Assembly (NCBI GenBank): GCA_006384855.1
Contig: VCJN01003039.1
Coordinates: forward strand, 124,001-188,000
Origin: Tetraselmis striata
Lineage: Eukaryota > Chlorophyta > Chlorodendrophyceae > Chlorodendrales > Chlorodendraceae
Direction: 5' to 3'
DNA: 64,000 nt
Below, piece after piece: positions 42,617 through 54,200 of this stretch. The translations under genes were made by a program, and so were the position numbers. Numbering within the stretch: the stretch's first letter is position 1; every line of letters begins with the position of its first letter. Under the pieces are notes generated by a model. That model was not told where the DNA came from. It saw nothing but the letters and a program-made list of their open reading frames with translations, and ran no database searches.

Positions 42617-44323
42617 CCCCCCCCCCCCCCCCCCCGCCGCATGGGCCTCTTGCACATATCACTTCCCGCGGTAACCCATACGACATTTTGCGATACGAAT
42701 ACGGTACGAAAATTCGGTCCGCGCGCTCCGCGCACCTGCGCCCCGGGGTCCGCAACGCCGCCAGCAGTACCGACTCGGCACTGCGGGCGGCGCATCACGG
42801 ACCCGCAAGCGCACCCACATCTAGCTTATGAGCGGTCGCCCACTCGTCACTACGCCTACCCCTCCCCCCTCGAGGATATAGAGCGGTCGTGCTGGGCTGG
42901 GGGCACATGGATTTCCCGGAACGGCGGTCGCGAGGTCCACCCTCGTCGTGATTGCCGCCCTATTGACGGCCAATCACGGCATCGCGTTTTACTAGCACCA
43001 TACGCCTTTGGGGTGGCAGAAATCGCTCGGTTGGTAAAGCAGCTTAGTCCAAATAGAAGGCCTATACATTTTATGTTATGTCCTAACTTGTCCGACCGAG
43101 GCAGCGGCACGCACGGGCGGGAAGATGGTGGGTGGAAGCGGCGCTCAGATCGGCTACTGCGGGGTCGCCACGGAGATCCCAAACATGCAACATGCGGTCG
43201 CGCGACCCGTCCACCATCGCTGCATAATGAGATATTGCTCAGCATACCATAGTAGCGATGTCCATAGGCACGTGTTTGGATCGTTTATGTTGCCAAGTAT
43301 GACTAAGGACCGGCAAGTCGGGGGGTCCCGGGTGTTAATAACGACGTAGCGGCCAACAAATGTTGTATGAACATTGCAACCTGACAAGTACGACTAATGC
43401 TAAAAACTTTTAAATGTGCATACGAGCCGTTCACCCCCTACATGACGCCCCGCGGCGTTGCGCGCGGTGACTCCCCCTTCGGCCATTGCGCCAGCTGATT
43501 AGCTAGTAAGCGCAACCCACCATTCTCACTCCTCATATGCGTAAAAGTACAAATAAAAGTTCGCCTCGGGACATCGGCCGAAGCCGCCCCAGCACTTGAC
43601 CGCTTGCGCCAACTGCAGTCGTAGGTATGGCATCGCCCTTAGACCATTGCCTAATTCGAACCCCGAAGGGGTAATGCATCAACCGGGTAAACCCGGGACA
43701 CGCCGGGCCGATATTGTCGAAATGCATCTACCAGGAATCGAATCCGGGACCTCTCGCCTAGAAGACCCTTATATGCGTATTTAGGGGCCCGCCCTGAACC
43801 CAAGTGCCAAACATTACAAGCTCTCGAACCTTTTTTTGCTGGAAAACTGTGAGCCCTTTGCTTTGCTACTAATAATCCCCTAAACAACCCCCCCCCCCCC
43901 CCCCCACCCCCCCGCCGCCCCCCGCCCGGTAATCCCGATATATAGCCGAAATATTAATGACTTGATTCCCGGATTAATCGCATGGCGTTCCAGCTTCTTG
44001 TGATGCCGACCTCCAGCCGGACCAACCCCTGACCCGACACACATATACCCCGCTGTCCACAGCCGCTGCGGCCCCATAACTGCACAGCGATGGACGTACG
44101 CAGCGGGGACTTGCATACCATCGTCTTCCGCTATGTCATGGGGGTTCATCTGACCCGGTCCGGGTCGGGGGGCGTCATCCCGGGCCGGACCGGAGCGCTA
44201 AAAACACCCCGTAGCTTGAGGATGCCCGAGGATGCCTCATGTCCTCTACGCCTTGCTCATAGCTACCGGTGCATACCCATAACTACCCCCCTCGTGCCCG
44301 CTTACCTATGCATGCACGCGATG
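42617..44323. other. Spacer with C-runs and a tRNA-like B box
   Basis: No convincing gene. C-runs lie near 42,617-42,635 and 43,887-43,905. On the minus strand near 43,745, GGTCCCGGATTCGATTCC resembles a tRNA T-arm, but its stem has a mismatch and no acceptor stem is visible, so it is at most a tRNA-derived fragment. Confidence 0.35.
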
Positions 44324-45957
44324 GCGGCCCAATCCCCCAGAGTTGACCCCGGCCAAGGACCGCCCGGTGCCCCATCAGCCGCTGCGCCCCACTCCTCGTC
44401 TGGTGACATGCGGGCGGCGGAGTGCTTTTCCGACGTCGTTGAGGCAGCGCGTGCTTTGTGCACTTCAAAAAAGGCAAAGGACACAGTGCGCTTGTGGTGT
44501 GCATCTTGTTGCCAACTGAAATCCTGCAAAAAGAAGGATTATTGGAGGCTGCCGTATATAGGAACATCTGCGGTGTGCTGTGGAGGGTGTATTCGGCTGA
44601 GTGTAGCTGTGAGACAGCTCATCATCCTTTGTATGGAGCACCGCACCGCAGATCCGGCAAAAAAGACGTTGATGTCAACGAAGTCGTTGTTGCAGCCGCT
44701 AAGGAGAAGGTGCATGTGGGCAAGCGGTGGTTTTGCCATGCTTGCTACCAGAAATCTGCGGTATGTGCCTTCAGCGAACGGCATGCTGAGCAGCGCAACA
44801 AGGTCAAAGGATGGCGCAAACGCTCCGATCAGATGCGAGCAATAACGCAGTGGCTGGAAGTGATACATGCGCATGACGTACGGATGCATGCGCGATACTA
44901 TTTGTGCGCGCTGCTTAGCCCTACCTGTTGTTTTTATTTACCTTGGCTGCGATACTAACACGTCTATCGAATTGACAATCTTTGACTCTTATCACGCACA
45001 GAAAATGAAGGGGCAACGTGATGAGCTCTCCACATTAACAGATGCGCTCGCGGCAACGGTCGCTGAGATATCCGCACAACTTGCAGACTTGCAGAGCTCC
45101 TCCATCCCCATCATAGCGACCAAGTTGACTGAGCGCCGCTTCGATCCAGAGGTCCTCGATGGGATCTAGTCACTGGTGAAGGACTTCAATCTGAGTGAGG
45201 GGCGACAACGTTAACAAGTTGTTGCTCCGTACAATGTCCATATTTTCCGGCATGAAGGTCGTTGTGGTGAGGCAAAAGCTGCGTGGTCCTAGCTCGTCTA
45301 GAATGTACGAACACGCCAACATATTTTCCAGGGTGGAACAGTAGAAGCGGCTAGCCACGCATGTGAAAACCTCGTTTGTTGTTGGTAGCCGCAATACCGT
45401 CTGTTGTTGACGAGACCGCGTCGGGAAACCATGATGACCTTGTGAAGTCATGGTTGGCGCTGTATGCGGCAGCCACAATGTTTGATGTCAAGTTGTGGGC
45501 AATACCGGCAGAGACTGCCGACGTGAGTGAATTCCAACGGAGAGGCGAGGGGCTGCCTTCGCTGCCGTGTGTGCAAACTCTGCAGTGACGGACGATCAAC
45601 ATGCATCGACATCGCGAGCTAGCGCACCCCTTGCACATGAACAGACTAGCCACAAGCAACAACCCCGCTTGGCATACGTGGCTCAACTTCACATAGCGAT
45701 TGCGGCACAAAAGAAACTAAAGAAAATGTCTTTGCAAGCGATGCATTCTGTATGGTGCCCTGGCGAGTAGCGCTGCCGGCCGCGTCGACAAACCGAACTA
45801 CTTTGATCAGCATTCTAAGCGATAAGATTAGGATGTTCGACATCAGCGCAACGCAACAACAACAGTTAACAGCGGTGCTAGAGATGCAGGTGCAGCAAAC
45901 TCAGGCGGCGCAAGCAGCCAATCAGCCAGCATCAACTCTGCCATCCAACACTACCTA
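44324..45957 (+). pseudogene. Unrecognised cysteine-rich gene, frame-broken
   Basis: MAAQSPRVDPGQGPPGAPSA (44,324) leads into DMRAAECFSDVVEAARAL, VRLWCASCCQLKSCKKKDYW and GTSAVCCGGCIRLSVAVRQL, a run of Cys pairs. The frame breaks in an A6 run at ~44,659. The next frame continues DVDVNEVVVAAAKEKVHVG, RWFCHACYQKSAVCAFSE and GWRKRSDQMRAITQWLEV. After an apparent intron, KGQRDELSTLTDALAATVAE (45,007) ends at a TAG at 45,167. Further downstream, SWLALYAAATMFDVKLWAIP and LISILSDKIRMFDISATQQQ with a Gln-rich tail to 45,957 may belong to it. It looks like a DNA- or RNA-binding protein of a mobile element, but no family is recognised. Confidence 0.4.
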
Positions 45958-46623
45958 GCCATCCCACTCTAGCCAGCACACCAAGCCGCCGGGTGCTAAT
46001 TCGTATATTGGTGCATACTGTATACACCAGCCAACCATGGCATGTAATTATGCATTTCATCATTTAAAGAACTTTACTTTAGAATATCCGCATACCTTTC
46101 CTTTAAATTTGTGAGCATTTAATTAATAGTATGCATTTATTACGTGTAATTATATGTTCTACGAGTACAGAGGTAGTCGTCGGGGGTCCAAGCAAGCATT
46201 GCAGTCCTGATGAATGATATTTGTAGTCATTAATATGTCGCTTGCTTTTCAAACCCGGCGAAACACAGTACTGATGAAGAGCGGCTGAGAAACACTTCAG
46301 ATTTTCGGGGAAAGTGATGGATTCCGGACAACTCCTCGGATTTGAGCTCCGCTCCGCGAGAGCTGCAATTTGATATGTAATTCGCCTATTCTTTCCGAGA
46401 ATCACAAATCCTGGACAAAACGGGGCTCAGCCAGGTTTGTCCTGACTACGAGCCCGGTTGGGCTTGACCGGGGCGGCTACCCCGGGCCGGGAAATCACCG
46501 ATAATACCCTAGTTTGCCACATGTACGTTTCTTCGAGTACGTACAAAAAGGCGCGGCCTGACTCCTGAGCCAGCACGCGCGCTTAGTGCGCCAGCAGCAG
46601 CAGCAACAGTACCGGTAGCAGGC
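45958..46623. other. AT-richer spacer
   Basis: No gene visible. Base composition is markedly more AT-rich than the window average between 46,000 and 46,200. Confidence 0.5.
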
Positions 46624-47620
46624 ATGTGGACAGTGGCCATCCCCACCGCGCGGACAGCCATGACTCCGCATGAGCTGCGGGAGGTCGCTGCCGGGTACTT
46701 CTTTCTGCCTAGCCCGTGCTTGGCCCCGGTGGTTGGGTGCCAGATCATTCGGCCCTCGACGGAGCACAACCCCGTCATTGTCGATCTATACGGCGACGCG
46801 CTCATGAACCTCCCGGCGCCTGGAGACGCTCACGGGCGTGTACAGCACGACGATATCGCAGATGCCTTCCGCGATCACTGTGTTCACGACCTAGGTATCG
46901 CGGTACGGCGGGAGGTGGATGACTTGTTCCAGCAGACGGTGCCTCTCGGCAACACCGTACCCAGGGATGAACTCAAGGACCTAGTGCCGGACGCAGAGCT
47001 CTCCCTTCCGGCGTTCAACGTCGTGACCGGGAGCTATGATCCCCGGAGCTTGAAGTCCACGCTGTTGGAGTTCAAGACTATGCGGTACGGGGTCAAGTAC
47101 ACTTCAGTGCCCCGGGCCACGGCTGTGGATCGGTTTGAGCGCTCCCTGCTGGGCGACATACAACGGGGGTTGGCTGCGCGGGATGCGGCGTGGCACAACA
47201 CAGAGCCCGGACAGAAGGGTCCTCTTCGAGACATCCTGGATAATTATGTCGGAGTACACGGGCATGGTCTTCGGCACTGTGGGTGAGGTGAGCAAGGGGG
47301 TGCACCGCACAGTGCGTGGTATCGCATGCTTGGCTGCGGATCGGGGTGCCCTCTCATCGCGGGGCACTCGGTGCATCACCTAGGCTCACCAGGAGGCCTT
47401 GCTCGCAAGAGATTTCCTCGGGGTCCTGAGCTTGGTGGCCGCTCGAGAGCGCGCTCGCTGCCTCATCAGACGGCGCAGATTCGTCTGCCATCCCGTTGCT
47501 GAAGCTGCAAAGCACGTCCGAGGATCACCCACACACACACGTGCTCGTGTGGCCCGAACTCTGAACCGTGTGCGCATCACTCATCCATCCCGCCTTATGC
47601 GGGATGCGGGCCGCTTTTAG
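46624..47620 (+). pseudogene. Element-associated conserved protein, one frame break
   Basis: MWTVAIPTARTAMTPHELRE starts 220 codons containing IVDLYGDALMNLPAPGD, LVPDAELSLPAFNVVTGSYD, STLLEFKTMRYGVKY and HNTEPGQKGPLRDILDN. At ~47,250 a one-base shift leads to SEYTGMVFGTVGEVSKGVHR and, in the frame after a TAG, LLARDFLGVLSLVAARERAR with CLIRRRRFV. The order FKT...Y, a G-P-L/V-x-x-x-L block, G-x-V-F-G-x-x-G-E-x-S-x-x-V-H and A-R-E-R-A-R-x-L recalls a family common in repetitive genes of algae and protists; its biochemical role is unknown to me. The frame break and stop make it a pseudogene as read. Confidence 0.5.
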
Positions 47621-47639
47621 GCGGCTTGCTGTGTCGATT

Positions 47640-48227
47640 TTCTAATTCTGGGGAACTGTCCTTTTTGTAATTCACACCGGTAGCAGTACTATCAGCTGCA
47701 GCAATAATGGTCGCCCCGCGTTTCCGCGTCGTCGGCGACGATGGCGGGATGACGGTGGCGGGCGGACGGGTAGTGATATGGGGCGTGTAGTGTCAATATT
47801 TTCGTTTGTGAAACGTTTCATGTCTGTGATGATATCGCTAAAGACGATTCCACATCTGCCCCCGTTGTGACCCGTACCGGTACCGCCGAGGCGAGGCCTG
47901 GCGGCCGCGCGCAGCGGCACTCGCTCCGCCCCGCGCGCTGATGCAACCTATTATTGTACGCGCTGCCGCTCGCTCTGTCGATCACAGCGACGCACGCGGC
48001 CAGCAGCCATAGCTCGTTTAGAATTATCGCCCTCTACGCCCGCGCCCCGCGAGAGGCTGAAAGTCAGAGCCATATAGGCTCTGGAGGAGCCGACGGTCGG
48101 GTGGCAGCTGCCTGCAGTTGAGACAACCGCGGCCGCTGCGAGTTTCGGTCGTAGCCCGAGGCGCCCGCGGCCCGCTCGACCGGGCGGCGTCCCCCTCGGC
48201 CCCGGCCATCTCGTCTCACCCGCGGCG
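47640..48227. other. Upstream region of the giant gene
   Basis: Contains a short repeat (GGGGAACTG then TTTTTGTAATTCACACC at 47,651-47,682) that also occurs near 39,755-39,790. GAGCCATATAGGCTC at ~48,068 is an imperfect palindrome with a TATA-like centre, about 155 bp before the ATG. No exon is evident. Confidence 0.4.
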
Positions 48228-51200
48228 ATGGCTCGGCCCACGTTCGCCCGCGGACAGAGGCGCTCTGGAACCTCGGCCGCCTCCGCCGTGGTTGCCGCCG
48301 TTCTATGCCTGGCAGTCCTCTGCGGGGCAGCCGATGGTGCGACCCCCCCCCCCCCCCCCCCCCCCCTTCATGGCATGCCGGCCATCACATCCCATGTTCT
48401 GGCCAAACTACTTTGTGGCGGCTGGCTTCTCTGCACCATGTACGGGTACCCTTGCCGCCTTGCGCTCTGCTTGCAGCAGCGCTGCTTCCGCTGCTACGCC
48501 GGCCTCACGACGACGGCCCTCGATTGTCAACCCCTCCTGCAACCACACCGCTGATCGCAGCCAAACATTGGTGTTTCCTGCCTACCTTCCGACCCCGCCC
48601 GGCAACATCCTTCGTCTCCCCCCCCCCCCCCCCCCCACCGGCTACTATGTATTGTCGAAAAGCTTCTGCGCAAAGTACAGTGTGTCCGGCTCACAGTCGG
48701 CATGCCGGGCGGGTGGGAGCAGATGCGTGCCGCGCCTTGAACGGCACGGGGTTTTCCCTTAGTTATCTGCGCAGGTCTCGTCGAAACTCGGCAGACGCGC
48801 CTGCGCCGTGCTTGCGGGAACCGCTCTTTCCTCATGTAGGGATTGATAGCATCGCACGAGACGCTCGGCTGCGGCTCAGCCTCAGTCTGCGAAGGCGTGG
48901 CACTCCGCGAAAGGCCAGCGTGCACGTACCCTGGTGTGTTTTGGATATAGACCAGTTCCACACATTATTCAGCAGCGCGCGCGGAGATGTTCAACACGGA
49001 CGGGATTTCGCGAGTATGGCGTGCCCGACGGCCACCGCCTTCAACAGTCGACATTTCGAGGGTTGGGGAGGGATCGTCGTCCAGAGGCCAAGGTCCAGCG
49101 GACGTGACTTTCGGTCAGGGGCACCGCTACCACGAGTGTGTTGCGCCGCCTGTTGCCGAGAGCGCCCGCCCCCGCCCCGCTTCGCAGGAGCGAGCTTCAA
49201 GTATGCGCCGCCGCTAGGCCCCTCATCCGGCGGCACTGCCGTCGTGCTGCTGGTGGACCAGATGGTGCCCTCTGGCTCGGAAATTTACTGCCGTTTCGGC
49301 GACGCCGCCCTGCCGGCGAGCAGCATGTTCTACGAGGGCACGCAAACTGCCGTCACGTGTACAGCGCCGCCCGGCGAAGCACTCACCAAGGTAGACATCT
49401 CCTTGAGTCTCGACGGCGGCGACACGTACACCTATGGTGGCGACTACTATTACCACGAGCCGCTGCAGCTGTACACCATCGCCCCCTCAGGTGCCCCCCC
49501 CCCCCCCCCCCACCCCTTCCAAGAACTCCATTATTTAGCTAGTACCCTTCGCGGCACAGGATTGTGAAGGTGTTGCTAGCTGATGGACGCGAAGCACAGA
49601 ATCAGCTGCGAGAGATGAAAAAAAAATCGTGGGGAAATTGCAGGGTTGCTCTGCTGCTGCAAGGTGCACGGACTCGGAGGGTGTAAGCTCTGAGGCTTGG
49701 AGTTGGTCCGACTGCAGGTGGCTACATGGGTGGCGGCACCAAGGTCGTGCTCTCACTGCGCAACCTCAACCCACTGATGGACGGCTTTGACACGTCTGAG
49801 GTGGCAGTGCCGGCTACATGCATGTTTGCCGACACAGAGGTGGCAGCCGAGTATGTGGCGCCGTCCACAGTGCTGTGCGACAGCCCCGTGATGGAGCCGG
49901 GCAAGACCACGCTCAGTGTGTCGCTGAACGGGCAGGACTACAGCGCAAACTCGGGCAGCTTCACTTTCATGTATGCCAACAACATCGTGGGCGATGCGCC
50001 CGTGAATGACCCCTCATACACAAGCTGGTTTTTCCAGGTTCCCGTTGGGTTCTACGACTTTTACGACTTCTACGGGGACTTCTACGGCACACAGCGGGTG
50101 CCGGAAGCGCCCCTGCCCTTCTACAACGAGGCGCAGCCATTCTACTTCTATGAGACCTTCTACGAGCCGGCGCTGCCGATGGCTGCAGGCCCCATTGTGG
50201 ACCTGTGTCTCATTGCGAGCACGCCAATTGTTGGCCCCGTGCGTGGTGGCACGCAGGTAATCCTGAAGCTGGCTGGTACCGTGCCCGAGCACCACGAGGT
50301 GTTTTACTGCAAGTTTGGCACCAAGGTGGTAGAGGCCGACTCGTTCTTCTTCACCAGCGACACCTACTCGCCCGCCATCATGTGCACAGCGCCCCCAATG
50401 GACGACGAACGCGAGGTGGTCATTCGCTACAGCCTGAACGGTGTTGAGTATAGCGAGAGCGGCGCGCCCTTTATCTACCATGAGCCAATCACGGTGCAGA
50501 GTGCGTCTCCCAGCACCGCCAGTGGGTCGGATCCTGTCACCGTCACAGTTCGCCTCGGCTCCCCCTTTCCCTTCTACGAGATCATCCCTGACGAAGCGCT
50601 CATCTCCAAGAGCGCTACCTGCCGCGTGGGTGATACCGTTGTGGCCGCTGAGTACTACACCCCCGACAGCCTGCGCCCCTACCCGCGCCTGGTCTGCGTC
50701 GTTCGCGGCACGGAGTACGGCCAGTTCCCGTTGCGCGTCAGCCTGGATGGGCAGGAGTACAGCAAGAGCCACACCACCTTTGAGTGGATCAACCCGTACG
50801 CCATGGACCACGAGCCAAGCGGCCCGACGACAGAGCTGCTGGATGTCAGCGACGGCTTCTATGGTTTTTATCAGATCTACGACACCTTTTATTTCTACGA
50901 CCGCTTTTACGATTGGGCGCCCACCACGCACTGGCCGTCAGCTGGCAGCCTGCCCACAGTGTTCCACGTGCTGCCCTTTGAGAGCGTGTACTGTCTGGCG
51001 TACGAGGTCGGCTACGCCGCGGACACCACACTCAGCAGCCTGGTCATCCAGAACCCCCAGGGCGGGCAGGATGAGAAGGACCTGCGCCCTGCGTTTGAAC
51101 CCACTCATCTGCATTACCGGGCGCACTCATACAGCATCAACGACGATGTCATGCTATCTGCTTACCCGACGCACCCTGAAGCAACGGTGCTTGTCAACGG

Positions 51201-54200
51201 CGAGGTCGTTACGGGTCCCACCATTCTCAGCCTGGCGATCGGCGACAACCTGATCTGTGTCGAGACAGTGGCCGCCAATGCGGTGACCCGCCGCAGTGTG
51301 ACCATCGTGCATGAGCTCGAGGCCGACACGCGTCTCATGGACATTTTCTTTACTGCCGGGCTGGTCAGTGACGAGCTGCCAATGGGCGAGCTGGAGCCCC
51401 GATTCCACCCCAAGACGTATGTGTACAACCTGTACATCTTCAAGGAGCTGCGCACGGACTTCCAGGTACTTGCGATCCCCAGTGACCCGGACGCCACCGT
51501 CATGATCAACGGCATGCTGGTCAACTACCGCGAGTACAGCGCCAAGATGCTGCTCGCGATTGGCGATAACGTTCTCGACATCAGCGTCACCAGCCCGCAT
51601 GGCCCCACCGCCTACTACACAATCTATGTGTATGTGGACCCCGCGGGCGCTGACAACACCGACTTGTACGACCTCGCAAGAGCGCACCCCCTGCTGAGCC
51701 CGCTGCAGCCGGCATTCACCTTCCCGCCCGAGGGTGTGTACGACTACTGGATGCAGGTGCCCTCCACCTTCACCACCGTGGAGGCGGATGTGGTACCCAT
51801 TGGTGGCCTGTGTTCCTTCAGCGGTTCCTGCGGCGAGTTCTGCGTGCAGCTCTGCGCCAAGAATGACAACCCCTTAAAGAGCATTGTCATCCAGGCGCCC
51901 GCCAGCCTCAGCTTTGGGCCCAACCAAGTGCGCTTTGTGGTCACAAGCGAGGACCTGCTCAATGTGGCCACGTACACCGTGCACATCTATGTGCCAGACA
52001 ACACTCTGGATGCGCTAAACTTCACCGACACCAGTGGCAACGAGGTGCCATTCTATCACACTGGCGTGGACGCCATCACCATCGTGGACGGTTTCAACTA
52101 TGCCATCTTCACCAGCTACGTCGCGGAGTACACATACAACCTGAACGATGCAGTCGCAATCCCGGTCGTGGCCGACGATGTGGGTTTGTTCCCATCGGAG
52201 CAGAGCACGCTTGAGATCAGCCGTGATGGCACCTTCAACAACACTGGCGGCTATGAGGCCTGGAACAGCACCGTGCCCTACATCACGCCCCTCGACCCCA
52301 GCGGCGATGAGGTGTTTTTCTATCTCTACTTCCGCGTTACCCCGCCCGCTGTGGGCAACTTCAACATCAGCAGCGTGACATACGAGGTGAAGGTGCTGCG
52401 CGTGAGCAGCGCCGACCTGCTGGTGGGTGACGTGTATGCCAACCTGGAGGCCTTCCCGGTGGCGTACAACCAGCCTTTGTATCTGGAGGAGGAGGAGACA
52501 AGCAGCGGCTACAGCTACTACAACCTCAATGCCTGGCCAGGGGTGGATGACTATGAGAGCAATGCATGCGTCGACAGTGCCACCTGCACCCAGAAGATTG
52601 TGGCACCCACGTCCACGTTTGCTTACACGCTGTCGCTGGCTAAGGAGGACTTGGTCGCGACATACGAGGTCACCACCAACGCCGGTCCCTGCTTCCGCAT
52701 CCCCGAGGACTGCACCAACACAACAACCCCCTGGCCACTGGAATACGATCCGCTGACCAACACCCCAGACGACATCACCGACTTCCCCTTCTCCACTTCA
52801 TACCCCATGACGCCGGACCACTTCGCCGAGATGGGCTGCTACGTGTATGACAACCAGACCATCCTGTACAATAACGGCATCAACTCGACGGTCATCGACA
52901 CATACATCCTCCAGGAGGGCGGCGTGTCGGGTGGCGCAGCACTTGCTGGAGAGGAGAACTGGTGGTGCCCTGTGATGGGCTATGACCCTGCACACCCCTT
53001 CACCAACATCAGCGTTGCAGTGACTGCGCCGGGTCCGCTCTACCGCCGCTATGACTGGCTCATCTACGCAATGTACCCCACAAGACCCGTCATCAGCGGC
53101 GTCGCCAAGCCCAGCCGGCTGAGCTACGTGGAGTTAGCGCCGGCGCCCAGCAGTGTGTGGGCCGCTGACACGTATGACCCGTACCACGGCGTGCCCTACT
53201 ACCGGCACTTCTTCCAGGACTGCTCGCTGAATTCCCTGGCCTCGCCCCTCACGCGCTGGGACGAGTGCATCCAGCCCAGTGGCACGAGGGTGCTTCACGT
53301 CCCCAAGGAGTTTTACCCTCTCCAGGTCGCGCCCAACGGCGTTGCATTTGGCACCGAGGTCGAGATAACAACCTACAACATATTTGGAGGCAACAATGGC
53401 AGCTACAGCGGCTATGAGGCCCTTCCGTATGGCAATGCGCGCAACCTACCCACGTTCCGGCCAACGGTCTCTCCCGCGGACGACAGCGGCAAGAGCTACA
53501 TGACGGTTGTCACGACATCCATGAACCCTGTGCATGACCGCAACATCAGCGCCGGCAACACAATCTATAACGCGCTCGCGCCGTGGGATGTGGTGCCCGG
53601 CACGGAGATCAGCACGTACAACTTTGAGGTGGTTCGCAACCTGGGCGAGAATGACACGCTGCTGGCCTTCACGCTCACCTCCAACGTTCCATCTGCTCCC
53701 TACACCAAGCTGTATGAGTGGTCGTATGACGACACATACAACCCTGGCGAGGTTGTTGCCACCCTCATTATCCCTCTTGATGTGGATGACTTCAAGCTGC
53801 AGCTGGACCCCCACGACCCTGACGTCACCATCACCGTGAAGTTCTGCAGCACCTACGCGCCACCCCCGCCGGACTGGAGCCAGTGGTACCCGCCTTCACC
53901 CTCCGCGACGCCGTCGCCCACACCCGCCCCCACGCCTGCACCTACCCCTGCGCCAACACCCACCGCCACCCCGACTTCCACGCCTACCCCTACCCCCACA
54001 GCCACTGCGCGCCGCCGCCAGCTTCTGCAGACGGCCACACCGACTGCCACGCCAACAGCGACGCCGACAGCCACGCCCACGGCCACTCCCACGGCCACGC
54101 CTACCGCCACGCCCACCGCCACCCCCACCGCCACCCCCACACCTACTGCGACGGTGCCAGTTGAGGAGAGTCAGTGTGACACCGGCTACACCTATGGGGG

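Noticed and set aside
43690-43790. tRNA gene on the minus strand
   Set aside because: Only a T-arm-like piece is seen; the stem has a mismatch and no acceptor or D arm pairs.
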